A DNA stretch of 49,062 nucleotides from contig CAMVTS010000012.1 of the NCBI GenBank assembly GCA_947170465.1, positions 1-49,062 on the forward strand, given 5' to 3'. The DNA is from an uncultured Clostridia bacterium. Its GTDB lineage: Bacteria; Bacillota; Clostridia; Oscillospirales; Acutalibacteraceae. Positions within the stretch are counted from its first letter, which is position 1; every line of letters begins with the position of its first letter. Under the pieces are notes generated by a model that searched no databases, had not been told where the DNA came from, and saw only the letters and a list, made by a program, of their open reading frames with translations. Shown one piece after another: positions 17,816-25,423 of the stretch. Made by a program: the position numbers and the translations under genes.

Positions 17816-19642
17816 TTATTCGACCGTGACGGATTTGGCAAGATTGCGCGGCTTGTCAACGTCGTTGCCCTTGTTTACTGAGGTGTAGTACGCCAACAGC
17901 TGCATCGGTACCGTTGCTACCATCGGCATCAGCATTTCGGCAAGCTTAGGGACGCGGATGAAGTAATCCGCCGCCTCACTGTCAATGTCCGCCTGTTCGT
18001 CGCATATCACAACCGTCATGGCGCCGCGCGCCTTGACCTCCTTGATATTGGAAACGGTTTTTTCTAATAAGGAATTTTGAGTGACGACAGCAATCACCGG
18101 CATGCCGTCGGTAATCAGCGAAATCGTTCCGTGCTTCAATTCGCCTGCCGCGTAGCTTTCAGAATGGATATAGCTGATTTCTTTCAGCTTCAGGGAGCCC
18201 TCCATGGAGAGCGCGTAGTCCAGTCCTCTGCCAATATACAGCAGGCTGTCCGTGCTGATCAGCTTGGTGGAAACATACTGACACATGTCCACGACGGCGC
18301 TGATGGTTTTCTCGATAATCTGCGGCATACTGACAAGCTGCGCCGTCAGCTGACGGCAGGCGGCTTCGTCAATTCTTCCCTTGGCATACGCCATTTCAAA
18401 CGCCAGCAGATATATCACGCTGAGCTGCACCATATACGCCTTGGTGGAGGCGACGGCGATTTCGGGACCCGCGTGGGTGTAAATCACCATATCCGCTTCT
18501 CTCGCAATAGAGCTGCCCTTGACATTGACGATGGCAAGCGTTTTCGCTCCCGTTTGCTTCGCCAGCGTCAGCACTGCCTTTGAATCCGCCGTCTCGCCCG
18601 ACTGGCTGATAATAATGACCAAATCCTTTGTGGTGAGCAACGGGTCGCGGTAGCGGAACTCGCTGGCGATATCCACCGTCACTGACACGCGCGCCAGCTT
18701 TTCAATCACATATTTGCCGACCATGCCGGCATGCATGGCGGTGCCGCAGGCGACGATAAAGATATTCTGAAACTCTCTGAGCGTTTCGGGCGTAATGCCG
18801 CATTCGCTGAGATTCGGCAATCCGTTTTCAATGCGCGGTGTAATCGTCGTTTTAACCGCCGTAGGCTGTTCGTGTATTTCCTTGAGCATGTAGTGCGGAT
18901 AGCCGCCCTTTTCGGCGCTGTCCTCGTCCCAGTCAGCGGTGAGCAGTTCTTTTTCCAACATTCTGCCGTGCAGTGAGCAGAAGGTAACGCCGCCGTTTTT
19001 CAGCACGGCGATTTCTCCCTGCTCCAGCAGATAGTAATCCTTGGTGTATTTGATAACCGCCGGCACATCGGAGGCGATAAACACCTCGCCATGTCCCTGC
19101 GCGACAATCAGCGGACTTTCGCAGCGGACGGCGTAGACGGTTTCGGGACGGTCGGCAAACACGATTCCCAGCGCAAAGGAGCCGCGCAGCTCGTGCAGCA
19201 CCTTGCGGATACAACGGATGGGGTTGCCGTCGTAATAGAAATCGAGCAGCTGCGCGACCACCTCGGTGTCGGTGTCGGAAAGAAACTCCGTGCGCTCGTT
19301 GTCAATCAGAAATTGCTTGAGCTGCTTGTAATTCTCAATAATGCCGTTGTGCACGATCGTCACGCGCCGTCCCGAATGGGGGTGCGAGTTGACGTCGGAC
19401 GGCTCGCCGTGGGTTGCCCAGCGCGTATGACCGATGCCGGCGTGTCCTTTCGGCTTGCCCTCGCGCGCCATTTTTTCGGTCAAATCCGAAAGCCGTCCCT
19501 TGGTTTTGGCTACGGCGATTTTGCCGTTTTCAAATACGGCAATACCAGCCGAGTCGTAGCCCCTGTATTCCAGTTTTGTCAACGCCGAAACCAGCACATC
19601 CGTGCAGTCGCGATGACCAACATATCCAACAATTCCGCACAT
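17816..19642 (-). CDS. glmS: Glutamine-fructose-6-phosphate aminotransferase (isomerizing)
   Basis: 608 residues from the ATG at 19642. This start is required because the catalytic nucleophile is Cys next to the initiator Met (MCGIVGYVGHRDC); GGAG sits 7 nt upstream. An N-terminal Ntn glutaminase domain (about 1-240; RWATHGEPSDVNSHPH, NGIIENY) is followed by two SIS isomerase domains (VACGTAMHAGM, SQSGETADS, then the second SIS and C-terminal KPRNLAKSVTVE). It makes glucosamine-6-phosphate, the first step of UDP-GlcNAc and peptidoglycan synthesis. Only about 70 nt separate its promoter from the ATG and no glmS ribozyme core is present. Confidence 0.97.
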   Translation of the reverse strand: MCGIVGYVGHRDCTDVLVSALTKLEYRGYDSAGIAVFENGKIAVAKTKGRLSDLTEKMAREGKPKGHAGIGHTRWATHGEPSDVNSHPHSGRRVTIVHNGIIENYKQLKQFLIDNERTEFLSDTDTEVVAQLLDFYYDGNPIRCIRKVLHELRGSFALGIVFADRPETVYAVRCESPLIVAQGHGEVFIASDVPAVIKYTKDYYLLEQGEIAVLKNGGVTFCSLHGRMLEKELLTADWDEDSAEKGGYPHYMLKEIHEQPTAVKTTITPRIENGLPNLSECGITPETLREFQNIFIVACGTAMHAGMVGKYVIEKLARVSVTVDIASEFRYRDPLLTTKDLVIIISQSGETADSKAVLTLAKQTGAKTLAIVNVKGSSIAREADMVIYTHAGPEIAVASTKAYMVQLSVIYLLAFEMAYAKGRIDEAACRQLTAQLVSMPQIIEKTISAVVDMCQYVSTKLISTDSLLYIGRGLDYALSMEGSLKLKEISYIHSESYAAGELKHGTISLITDGMPVIAVVTQNSLLEKTVSNIKEVKARGAMTVVICDEQADIDSEAADYFIRVPKLAEMLMPMVATVPMQLLAYYTSVNKGNDVDKPRNLAKSVTVE

Positions 19643-19672
19643 AATCATTCTCCGTTCAAACAAATGATAAAA

Positions 19673-19698
19673 GGGCGCAGGAAAACATTCCGGCACCC
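19673..19698 (-). promoter_or_regulatory. Leader hairpin of glmS with a T run
   Basis: On the minus strand GGGTGC-C-GGAA (19698-19688) pairs with TTCC-T-GCGCCC (19683-19673) around a 4-nt loop and is followed by TTTTATC. It starts about 12 nt after the predicted transcription start and ends about 30 nt before the ATG. It may be a transcription attenuator or a 5' stabilising hairpin. Confidence 0.5.
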
Positions 19699-19716
19699 TC
19701 GCCTGTCAACACAGAT

Positions 19717-19745
19717 ATTATAATCCACCATGCATGCTTTGTCAA
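19717..19745 (-). promoter_or_regulatory. Consensus promoter of glmS
   Basis: Minus-strand TTGACA (19745-19740), 17-nt spacer, TATAAT (19722-19717): both hexamers perfect. Confidence 0.9.
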
Positions 19746-19750
19746 GTAAT

Positions 19751-19780
19751 ATTGCAAGTTCACCAGCAACTTCTTGCAAT
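19751..19780. promoter_or_regulatory. Inverted repeat just upstream of the glmS -35 box
   Basis: ATTGCAAG (19751-19758) and CTTGCAAT (19773-19780), with further inner complementarity (GTT/AAC). It ends 5 bp from the -35 hexamer and could be an operator. It may alternatively end the sigma/ACT transcript, although no T run follows. Confidence 0.4.
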
Positions 19781-19864
19781 TTACATAAACATCTGCCCTT
19801 ATAACGTGGAATTATTGAAATTATCGCAAATCATTGCTTCAAAATCTTATGCGCGGTGCTGCCA

Positions 19865-20242
19865 TTATATAAAGCAGTATCCCGCCTGCGAAAGCACCTC
19901 GACCGCACGGTCGAGGTTATTGCTTTTGACAAGGATATAGTCGGTATTGTAGGTTGACACGGCAAATATGCCAATCTGGTTTTCCGCCAGTACCGCACTG
20001 ATGGCGGAAAGGATACCTGTCAGCGAAAAATCAAGCACACCGCAAATCCTAAAACAGCGCCAGCTATCTTCCCTTTCAAGCGTATCGGCTGGAGTGTCCT
20101 CAGTGCGGCACACCAGCGAGATTTCGTCGTCTGTCACGCCGACAAAGCAGGGCTTCATCGTCAGGTCGATACCCTGCAGCGACCGAAGCTTACAGACCGT
20201 CAAATCAAAGGGCAATACTGCAAGCTGCCGGTCACTCTTCAT
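19865..20242 (-). CDS. ACT domain protein (CASTOR/ACT_7-like)
   Basis: 125 residues or slightly fewer, from ATG 20242, which overlaps the upstream gene by 11 nt; longer starts run antisense-like through that gene and are rejected. The C-terminal half is an ACT fold: DFSLTGILSAISAVLAENQIG then FAVSTYNTDYILVKSNNLD, matching the bacterial ACT_7 group related to CASTOR amino-acid sensors. The N-terminal half resembles the paired first ACT-like unit. ACT domains bind small ligands, usually amino acids. It is the last gene of a sigma, zinc-finger, ACT operon; whether it feeds a ligand signal to the anti-sigma is inference. Confidence 0.85.
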   Translation of the reverse strand: MKSDRQLAVLPFDLTVCKLRSLQGIDLTMKPCFVGVTDDEISLVCRTEDTPADTLEREDSWRCFRICGVLDFSLTGILSAISAVLAENQIGIFAVSTYNTDYILVKSNNLDRAVEVLSQAGYCFI

Positions 20243-20501
20243 GAGAGAGTACCAGCTGTCCGTTGATATACTGTACCTGCGGCTCCGCTTCCACCCGGGG
20301 AAGGTCTGCATAAGCCTCCGGATATTCGTCAGGATAGCCGGTGAGAGCGTCACAGAGCTTCTGATATGCTTCGAGCTTTTCGCGGCAATCCTCACAGTCG
20401 CGCGTGTGCGCGGAAATCTTCTTTGCCAGCTCGACAAAGCTCTCGTTGAACTCTGCAGCCGCCACAAAGCTAATCAGGTCTTTTTCTGTCAAATGATTCA
20501 T
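20232..20501 (-). CDS. Small zinc-finger anti-sigma-like protein
   Basis: 89 residues from ATG 20501 with AAGGAG upstream. It carries HTRDCEDC, the H-x3-C-x2-C zinc motif of the ZAS/zf-HC2 anti-sigma family, at about residues 32-39. There is no TM segment, so it would be a soluble anti-sigma. It overlaps the 3' end of the sigma-like gene by 32 nt and the ACT gene by 11 nt, typical of a co-expressed sigma/anti-sigma pair. The function is inferred from motif plus context. Confidence 0.75.
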   Translation of the reverse strand: MNHLTEKDLISFVAAAEFNESFVELAKKISAHTRDCEDCREKLEAYQKLCDALTGYPDEYPEAYADLPRVEAEPQVQYINGQLVLSHEE

Positions 20502-21324
20502 GATTGTTCTCCTTGTTTTTCTCTCTTTTTTTGCGCTCGCCGTTTTTGTCAATAAGTCCGTTCATGCGGTTAATCCAGTCGCTGACGGAATCGGTTTCGC
20601 CCTTCTTCATGAAAAATGAACGCAGCGGTCTGTCGCCGACGCGCGTGCCGTCTGTCTGCGCGTCCAGCTTGGAGCGCAGCTGTTCAAGAAGCGGTGAATC
20701 CGCCGGAAGTACCATCTGCTGTATCAGCTCCCGGCTGACAAGATTGTAAATCTCATCCAGCGGTTTGTCTGACAATTCTTCGACCAGAATACGCGTGGCG
20801 TCAATTCTGTCTACCGAATCATCGTTAATCATCAGCATGACCACCAGCCACGTCAGGAGAATATGCGGCTTGGAAGAGGCACTGAGCACGGTTTGAAACG
20901 CAAAAAGAATACGCTCGTTCTCGACGATGGAGGAACTCATGTTATAGGTCGGCGTGTTCTTGCTTTTCTCAGGGTCAGCGGTGCCTTCGTTGGCTATCAC
21001 CTTTCCGTGCTTGCGTGAGAAAGTGTAAAACTCGTTCCTTGCGACCTTGAACAGCCAGTTGACGAACTCTGAGCTGTTGCCGATGACATCCTCCGGATTG
21101 CGGCGGAAGCTTTTCAGAAAATACTTTACCAGTCGCAGATTGATGTTCTGCATGATATCTTCTTCGTAGCCGCGGTTTTTCAGCGCCTGATGACCGTTGC
21201 ACCACTTGCAGACAGAAGCAAACAGCGTTTTTTTCGCCAGCCTGATTAAGGTATCAAATACGCACGGATTCCGGCTGAGCTCGACAAGCATTGTCTGATA
21301 CTCTGTTGTAGTGAAATATCCCAT
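20470..21324 (-). CDS. Sigma-70 family (ECF-like) sigma factor candidate
   Basis: 284 residues from ATG 21324, placed 6 nt after GAGGG; ATG 21330 is too close. Residues about 30-108 resemble sigma region 2: YEEDIMQNINLRLVKYFLKSF followed by FVNWLFKVARNEFYTFSRKHG, the core-binding and -10 recognition helices. A canonical region 4 helix-turn-helix is not obvious; residues 140-230 are helical and the tail is very basic (ERKKREKNKENN). It is longer than most ECF factors (about 160-200). It leads an operon with a zinc-finger protein and an ACT protein, which supports the sigma assignment. Confidence 0.7.
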   Translation of the reverse strand: MGYFTTTEYQTMLVELSRNPCVFDTLIRLAKKTLFASVCKWCNGHQALKNRGYEEDIMQNINLRLVKYFLKSFRRNPEDVIGNSSEFVNWLFKVARNEFYTFSRKHGKVIANEGTADPEKSKNTPTYNMSSSIVENERILFAFQTVLSASSKPHILLTWLVVMLMINDDSVDRIDATRILVEELSDKPLDEIYNLVSRELIQQMVLPADSPLLEQLRSKLDAQTDGTRVGDRPLRSFFMKKGETDSVSDWINRMNGLIDKNGERKKREKNKENNHESFDRKRPD

Positions 21325-21355
21325 TTCCATCCCTCGTTTTCGCTTTTTCACTTTT

Positions 21356-21384
21356 ATTTTATCATAACAGCTGAATAACTACAA
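21356..21384 (-). promoter_or_regulatory. Promoter of the sigma/anti-sigma/ACT operon
   Basis: Minus-strand TTGTAG (21384-21379), 17-nt spacer, TAAAAT (21361-21356), about 30 nt before the start. It separates this operon from the DUF1887 gene upstream, although read-through is possible as no terminator lies between. Confidence 0.6.
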
Positions 21385-21400
21385 GTAAAACGGATATTTC

Positions 21401-22627
21401 TCAAGGCTGATTACAGACGGCAAGCAGTTTCTGCTTTATGGCTGCGTCGCTCATGACGTCGATATTATCAATGAGTGTGATGCCCAGCTCTGCGGCACGG
21501 TCTCTCAGGGATTGCCTTGAAATGCCGTTGTTGACCATGTTGCTGACGACGAGCACCTTTTTGGCATATCTGCCGCCAAAACGGGTGGCAACCGTGTTGA
21601 GCTTATACAGCTCATCGACCATGATTTTGCCGTTTTTGCAGGAAATGAACCAGGGGATTAACCCCTGAAGGCACATAACGTCTATCTCGTTGTTGATATC
21701 GCCGGAGGTAACCCTTCCGTCCCAGTCAAGGAGAACGCCGGTATGGATGTCACGGATTAACAACAACGGATTTTCATCCCGGATTTCTCTGAGTACCTGG
21801 TTGATTTTCAGCTCCAGAATCTGCCCGGCGGTGGTCAGGACGTGCTTGACCTGCTCATTGCTGAATACAATCCGGTACGTATCGTTTGCAAGACTGGTGA
21901 AGCGCAATAATCCGGCGTTTTGGAGTTGAACGATAAAATTCAAAAATTCATTCTGACTCGTCCGCGTCAAAAGCTGGGCGAGCTTCATCTGCTCCCGGCT
22001 GAAAGACGTCCTCAGGGGACCTGTTCCGAATTTGGCGTAAATCTCGTCAAGCCGCGCTATCATTCTGTTCCATTTGTAGCTGTCACGCGAACAAATCACC
22101 CACATTCTCCGGATGTCATCCAGAAAATCGTCGGTCAGGTTCCACACTTCTGCGCCTTGCTCCTCGGTGTTGGCAATGATGCCGCCGTAGATTTCAATCA
22201 TATCCGTCAGCTTCAGCGCCGGCGGCGACATGGTACGCGAATTGCCTTCGGTGTCGCAGTCAATCAGCTTTTGACTGCCAAGGTTGTACCGGTGCATCTG
22301 CACCCTGTCTCCGTATTTTCCAAACAACACGCCTACCGCCGCCAGATAAAGCTCACCGCCGCCGGTCAGATCGAATACACATTCGCTCTCTGTGCCCAGA
22401 ATCAGCTCAAGCTTTTCGATGATATCCGACAGGCGCTCCGGATTAATCGCACATACCGATACCTCGGTTTGGATTCGGTTCCGGCGGAGAACGCTCGTGT
22501 AACGCGCGGAGAGATTGTTCAGGAAGCCCTCATCTGCTCCGACCAGAATCGTTTCATCCGGTCGGAACAACAGAGTGCTGCACAGGTTATCTATCTGGTT
22601 TTTGTCAATAAACTCTATGATTGTCAT
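21401..22627 (-). CDS. Card1/Can2-like DUF1887 protein: CARF-like domain plus PD-(D/E)xK nuclease, no CRISPR nearby
   Basis: 408 residues from ATG 22627 with GAGGG upstream; earlier ATGs lie at the predicted transcription start. The N-terminal CARF-like Rossmann domain (about 12-125) has the typical CVFDLTGGGELYLAAVGVLF loop that in Card1 and Csm6 binds cyclic oligoadenylate. A middle segment (about 160-265) looks winged-helix-like. The C-terminal restriction-type nuclease domain has E314-x-D316 (NNEIDVM) and FISCKNGK with K331, then ELYKLNTVATRFGG, which matches the Card1 ELYKL...GG segment. Card1-type enzymes cut single-stranded nucleic acid when cA4 binds, as type III CRISPR ancillaries. 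No cas gene or array is in this window. The nuclease residues look intact, so it is probably active. Confidence 0.85.
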   Translation of the reverse strand: MTIIEFIDKNQIDNLCSTLLFRPDETILVGADEGFLNNLSARYTSVLRRNRIQTEVSVCAINPERLSDIIEKLELILGTESECVFDLTGGGELYLAAVGVLFGKYGDRVQMHRYNLGSQKLIDCDTEGNSRTMSPPALKLTDMIEIYGGIIANTEEQGAEVWNLTDDFLDDIRRMWVICSRDSYKWNRMIARLDEIYAKFGTGPLRTSFSREQMKLAQLLTRTSQNEFLNFIVQLQNAGLLRFTSLANDTYRIVFSNEQVKHVLTTAGQILELKINQVLREIRDENPLLLIRDIHTGVLLDWDGRVTSGDINNEIDVMCLQGLIPWFISCKNGKIMVDELYKLNTVATRFGGRYAKKVLVVSNMVNNGISRQSLRDRAAELGITLIDNIDVMSDAAIKQKLLAVCNQP

Positions 22628-22685
22628 CTGTTTCTTCCCTCTTGTGTTTTTGATAACTTCCGTTGCCGACATTTTTTCGTAAATT

Positions 22686-22714
22686 ATTATAACATTTATC
22701 CGCGCTACTGACAA
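22686..22714 (-). promoter_or_regulatory. Promoter of the DUF1887 nuclease gene
   Basis: Minus-strand TTGTCA (22714-22709), 17-nt spacer, TATAAT (22691-22686): near-consensus, so expression is probably substantial and housekeeping-type. Confidence 0.8.
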
Positions 22715-22801
22715 GACCGGAAAGCTGTTTTGCCCGGTGCTGAATAAGTTTCTGATTTGCGCTCCATAATAATGGAAGAACGCTTAATCGGAGGTCTGAT
22801 G

Positions 22802-23521
22802 ATGACGGCTGAAACACAGGAAAACCTGCTCTCTCATTACTTTTGGAAAAAATTGATGAATATGCTGCTCTGTACGGCGGTGCTCGTGCTCGGCATCAGC
22901 GCCTTTCTGGTTTCCGCTATGCGCAATCAGAATAATTGGCTGACGGATTTCCGCTTTATGACGGTCAACGGTACGCTCTATACCGTTCTGATTGCCGGTC
23001 TGACTGCTGCGGTCAGTGCAAAAGAGTTTATTTCTCATAAAGAAATATACAACTCCTTCCTCTACTGTTTACGGCTCTCCTCAGCCGTAACGGAATGTGT
23101 GATTACGCTGGTAATCGCGCTGTCGTTTTTACCCTTTGTTCCGGATAATCCCGATATCTTCCGCTATGATTCATTTTGTATGCACATAGCGATTCCGCTG
23201 ATTTCGGTGGTTTCCTTTCTATTGTTCGAAACACCGGAAAACAAGATGAAACCGCTTCATCATATCAGCAGTATCGGGCTGATTGCTCTCTATGCCGCGG
23301 TAATGATACCGCTGATTGCCGCCGGCGTGATTCCGAGACGGTATATCCCCTATTCGTTTCTGGATATTGGGTTTCAGCCGTTATGGTATGTGCTGCTTGC
23401 CGGGGTGATTGTGTTTCTGAGCGCGTTTTTGATAGCAAGGCTGCTGTTTTGGCTCAATCAGCGTTATGAGGATAAGTGGGTTGCCAGGGTGATACGCTAT
23501 GAAAAAAGCCGCCGGACATAA
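22802..23521 (+). CDS. Polytopic membrane protein, Pr6Pr-like
   Basis: 239 residues from ATG 22802, 7 nt after GGAGG; ATG 22799 and 22757 are weaker alternatives. Six hydrophobic segments are spread evenly, with WLTDFRFMTVNGTLYT in the first loop and IPYSFLDIGFQPLWYVLL near the end. The pattern (DFRFMTVNGT, H..IP at TM4) fits the Pr6Pr/FAR-17a-like six-TM group. Biochemical function is unknown for that group. It is a single gene, divergent from the DUF1887 gene and closed by a terminator overlapping its stop. Confidence 0.75.
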   Translation: MTAETQENLLSHYFWKKLMNMLLCTAVLVLGISAFLVSAMRNQNNWLTDFRFMTVNGTLYTVLIAGLTAAVSAKEFISHKEIYNSFLYCLRLSSAVTECVITLVIALSFLPFVPDNPDIFRYDSFCMHIAIPLISVVSFLLFETPENKMKPLHHISSIGLIALYAAVMIPLIAAGVIPRRYIPYSFLDIGFQPLWYVLLAGVIVFLSAFLIARLLFWLNQRYEDKWVARVIRYEKSRRT

Positions 23522-23538
23522 GTCCGACGGCAATTTTT
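23502..23538. terminator. Bidirectional terminator between the membrane protein gene and oppA
   Basis: The stem GCCGCCGGAC (23508-23517) / GTCCGACGGC (23522-23531) has one mismatch and a TTTTT run after it on plus and TTTTTT after it on minus. It overlaps the stop codon of the plus-strand gene and serves convergent oppA too. Confidence 0.9.
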
Positions 23539-23546
23539 GTAAATTA

Positions 23547-25364
23547 TCAGCCCTCGATGGTGCAGTACATGAAGTACTTGTAGCCGAGAGGATTGGAGAA
23601 GAAGCCCTTTACATTCTTGCTGAGCATGTAGAGGTCAGTGTAGTAGTAGATGGGAGTGAGGCAGCCGGTAGCCATGAGCATATCCTCTGCAACGTGCATC
23701 ATCTTATAGCGCTTGTCCTTATCGGTGCAGCTCTTGATGTTGGAAATCAGCACATCGTAGGTCTCAGCCCATGTGCCGTTTTCAACCTTGGTGTCGTAGC
23801 CGTAAGGAGTGAGGTCGAGGCTGTAGCCCTTCAGCTCAGCGTTAGCGCCCTTGCCAAACTGTACGTCGTTGTTGCCGGAAGCGGTCGTCCACATGTCGAG
23901 GAAGCTGATCGGATCGTTGTAGTCAGCCAGCCAGCCGTTACGAGCGATGGTGAACTCACCCTTCTTACGGGTGTTCAGGAAGGTAGCCCACTCCTGGTTC
24001 TCGAGGTTCATGGTAATGCCTACGCCTGCGAGAGCGCTCTGGATATACTCACCGATTGCCTTGTGGCCTTCGCTGGTGTTGTAGAGATAGGTCATGCTCG
24101 GGAAGTTGGTGAACTTGCCGGTAGCATCGTCAAACTTGTAATATTTTTTGAGGGTCTGGATTGCGGAATCGTAGTTAGCCTTGACCGCGCCCTCGGAAGG
24201 ATCGAAGTAACCGTCAAACTTGTCGGATACGCCGGTGTTCTTGTAGAACTGGGAACCGTCAGCATCGGTCAGACCCATTGCTACGAAGGAGGAAGCGGGA
24301 AGCTGGCCGCCCTGAGCGATTTCGTTGACGATGTAGTTACGGTCGAGGAGCAGGGATACCGCGTTGCGGATTTCTGACTTCGCCTTCTCAGCCTCTACGC
24401 CGGTGAGGGTGGAGTCTGCGGGGAGGATGTTCTCGTTGATGTTCCAGCATACATAGTAGGTACCAATCTGACCAACGTTGAAGAACTCGTCGGGATACTG
24501 AGTCTTGAGAGTGGCAATCTCGTTGGTGGGAACGTCGTCAATCAGAGACCATGTGCCGTTCTTGAAGTTAGAAAGCATGTTGTTGGCGTCATCGGAGAGA
24601 TAGAAGTTGATAGTATCCATCTTGATGTCAGCCGCGCCGGGATAGTTGGCGTTCTTCTTGAGGGTAATCAGGCTGTTGTGATCCCATGAAGCGAGGGTGT
24701 AGGGACCGTTGCAGATATAGGTTTTGGGATCGGTTGCCCATGATTCATTGGAAACGACATCTTCACGTACCGGGAAGTAGCTCGGGAAAGCGAGCAGCTC
24801 GTTCCAGTAGGAAACAGCGTTTGCGAGGGTTACTTCGAGGGTCTTGTCGTCAATTGCCTTGACGTTCAGCTTTGCGTCGGGATTGACATACTCATCCTTG
24901 TCGTTGGTCTCCCAGATTTTGTCGTAGCCGTCGACAACCTCGAACATGTAGCCGTAGTCAGCAGCCAGAGCGGTGGAAGCGGCGCGCTGCCATGCAAAGG
25001 CGTAGTCGCCTGCGGTTACGTCCTTGCCGTCAGACCATTTGAGGCCGTCGCGGAGGGTGTAGGTGTAGGTAACGGTGCCGTCGTCGTTCTTGACGCCTTC
25101 AACCAGCTCCTTCGCCGCGTCAGCAACGATTTCGAGCTTGCCGTCAGCCGTCTGATCCCACTTTGCGAGACCGGAGAACAGGTGCGCGAGCAGGGTTGCG
25201 CCGTCAACTGCGGAGTTAAGCGCGGGGTCAATGGTATCGGGTTCGCTGGCGATACAGACATTGATTTCCTTTGTCGCGTTTCCGCCGTTGTTGCCGCCGC
25301 AGGCTGCCAGACTCAGGGTCATGATGCCGGCAAGGGAAGCAGCGATAACTTGTTTGATTTTCAT
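23547..25364 (-). CDS. oppA: Oligopeptide ABC transporter substrate-binding lipoprotein
   Basis: 605 residues from ATG 25364 with AAGG upstream. A lipoprotein signal (MKIKQVIAASLAGIMTLSLAACGG) carries the lipobox LAAC. The mature protein is a family 5 solute-binding protein: NVCIASEPDTIDPALN at the start, DGLKWSDGKDVTAGDYAFAWQRA, and NGPYTLASWDH. This matches DppA/OppA proteins, which capture peptides and deliver them to OppBC. It is the last gene of oppBCDF-A, and a hairpin precedes it. Peptide specificity cannot be read. Confidence 0.95.
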   Translation of the reverse strand: MKIKQVIAASLAGIMTLSLAACGGNNGGNATKEINVCIASEPDTIDPALNSAVDGATLLAHLFSGLAKWDQTADGKLEIVADAAKELVEGVKNDDGTVTYTYTLRDGLKWSDGKDVTAGDYAFAWQRAASTALAADYGYMFEVVDGYDKIWETNDKDEYVNPDAKLNVKAIDDKTLEVTLANAVSYWNELLAFPSYFPVREDVVSNESWATDPKTYICNGPYTLASWDHNSLITLKKNANYPGAADIKMDTINFYLSDDANNMLSNFKNGTWSLIDDVPTNEIATLKTQYPDEFFNVGQIGTYYVCWNINENILPADSTLTGVEAEKAKSEIRNAVSLLLDRNYIVNEIAQGGQLPASSFVAMGLTDADGSQFYKNTGVSDKFDGYFDPSEGAVKANYDSAIQTLKKYYKFDDATGKFTNFPSMTYLYNTSEGHKAIGEYIQSALAGVGITMNLENQEWATFLNTRKKGEFTIARNGWLADYNDPISFLDMWTTASGNNDVQFGKGANAELKGYSLDLTPYGYDTKVENGTWAETYDVLISNIKSCTDKDKRYKMMHVAEDMLMATGCLTPIYYYTDLYMLSKNVKGFFSNPLGYKYFMYCTIEG

Positions 25365-25400
25365 TTTACCTTCAATCCTTTCAAAAGATGAAAAATATTG

Positions 25401-25418
25401 TAATGGCAAACGCCATTA
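25401..25418 (-). other. Intercistronic hairpin between oppF and oppA
   Basis: TAATGGC (25401-25407) and GCCATTA (25412-25418) form a perfect 7-bp stem with a 4-nt loop. On the minus strand ACAATATTTTTC follows. It may act as a partial terminator or as an mRNA end-stabilising stem that sets oppA expression apart from the membrane genes. Confidence 0.45.
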
Positions 25419-25423
25419 AAAAC

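Noticed and set aside
19643..19696. Longer GlmS start
   Set aside because: GlmS needs Cys directly after the initiator Met for catalysis, so ATG 19642 is the start.
19643..19716. glmS ribozyme
   Set aside because: The leader from promoter to ATG is only about 70 nt and lacks the double-pseudoknot core.
20243..20467. N-terminal extension of the ACT protein to 200 residues
   Set aside because: It reads through the zinc-finger gene in another frame and is Arg/Ser-rich nonsense; the ATG at 20242 gives a clean ACT protein.
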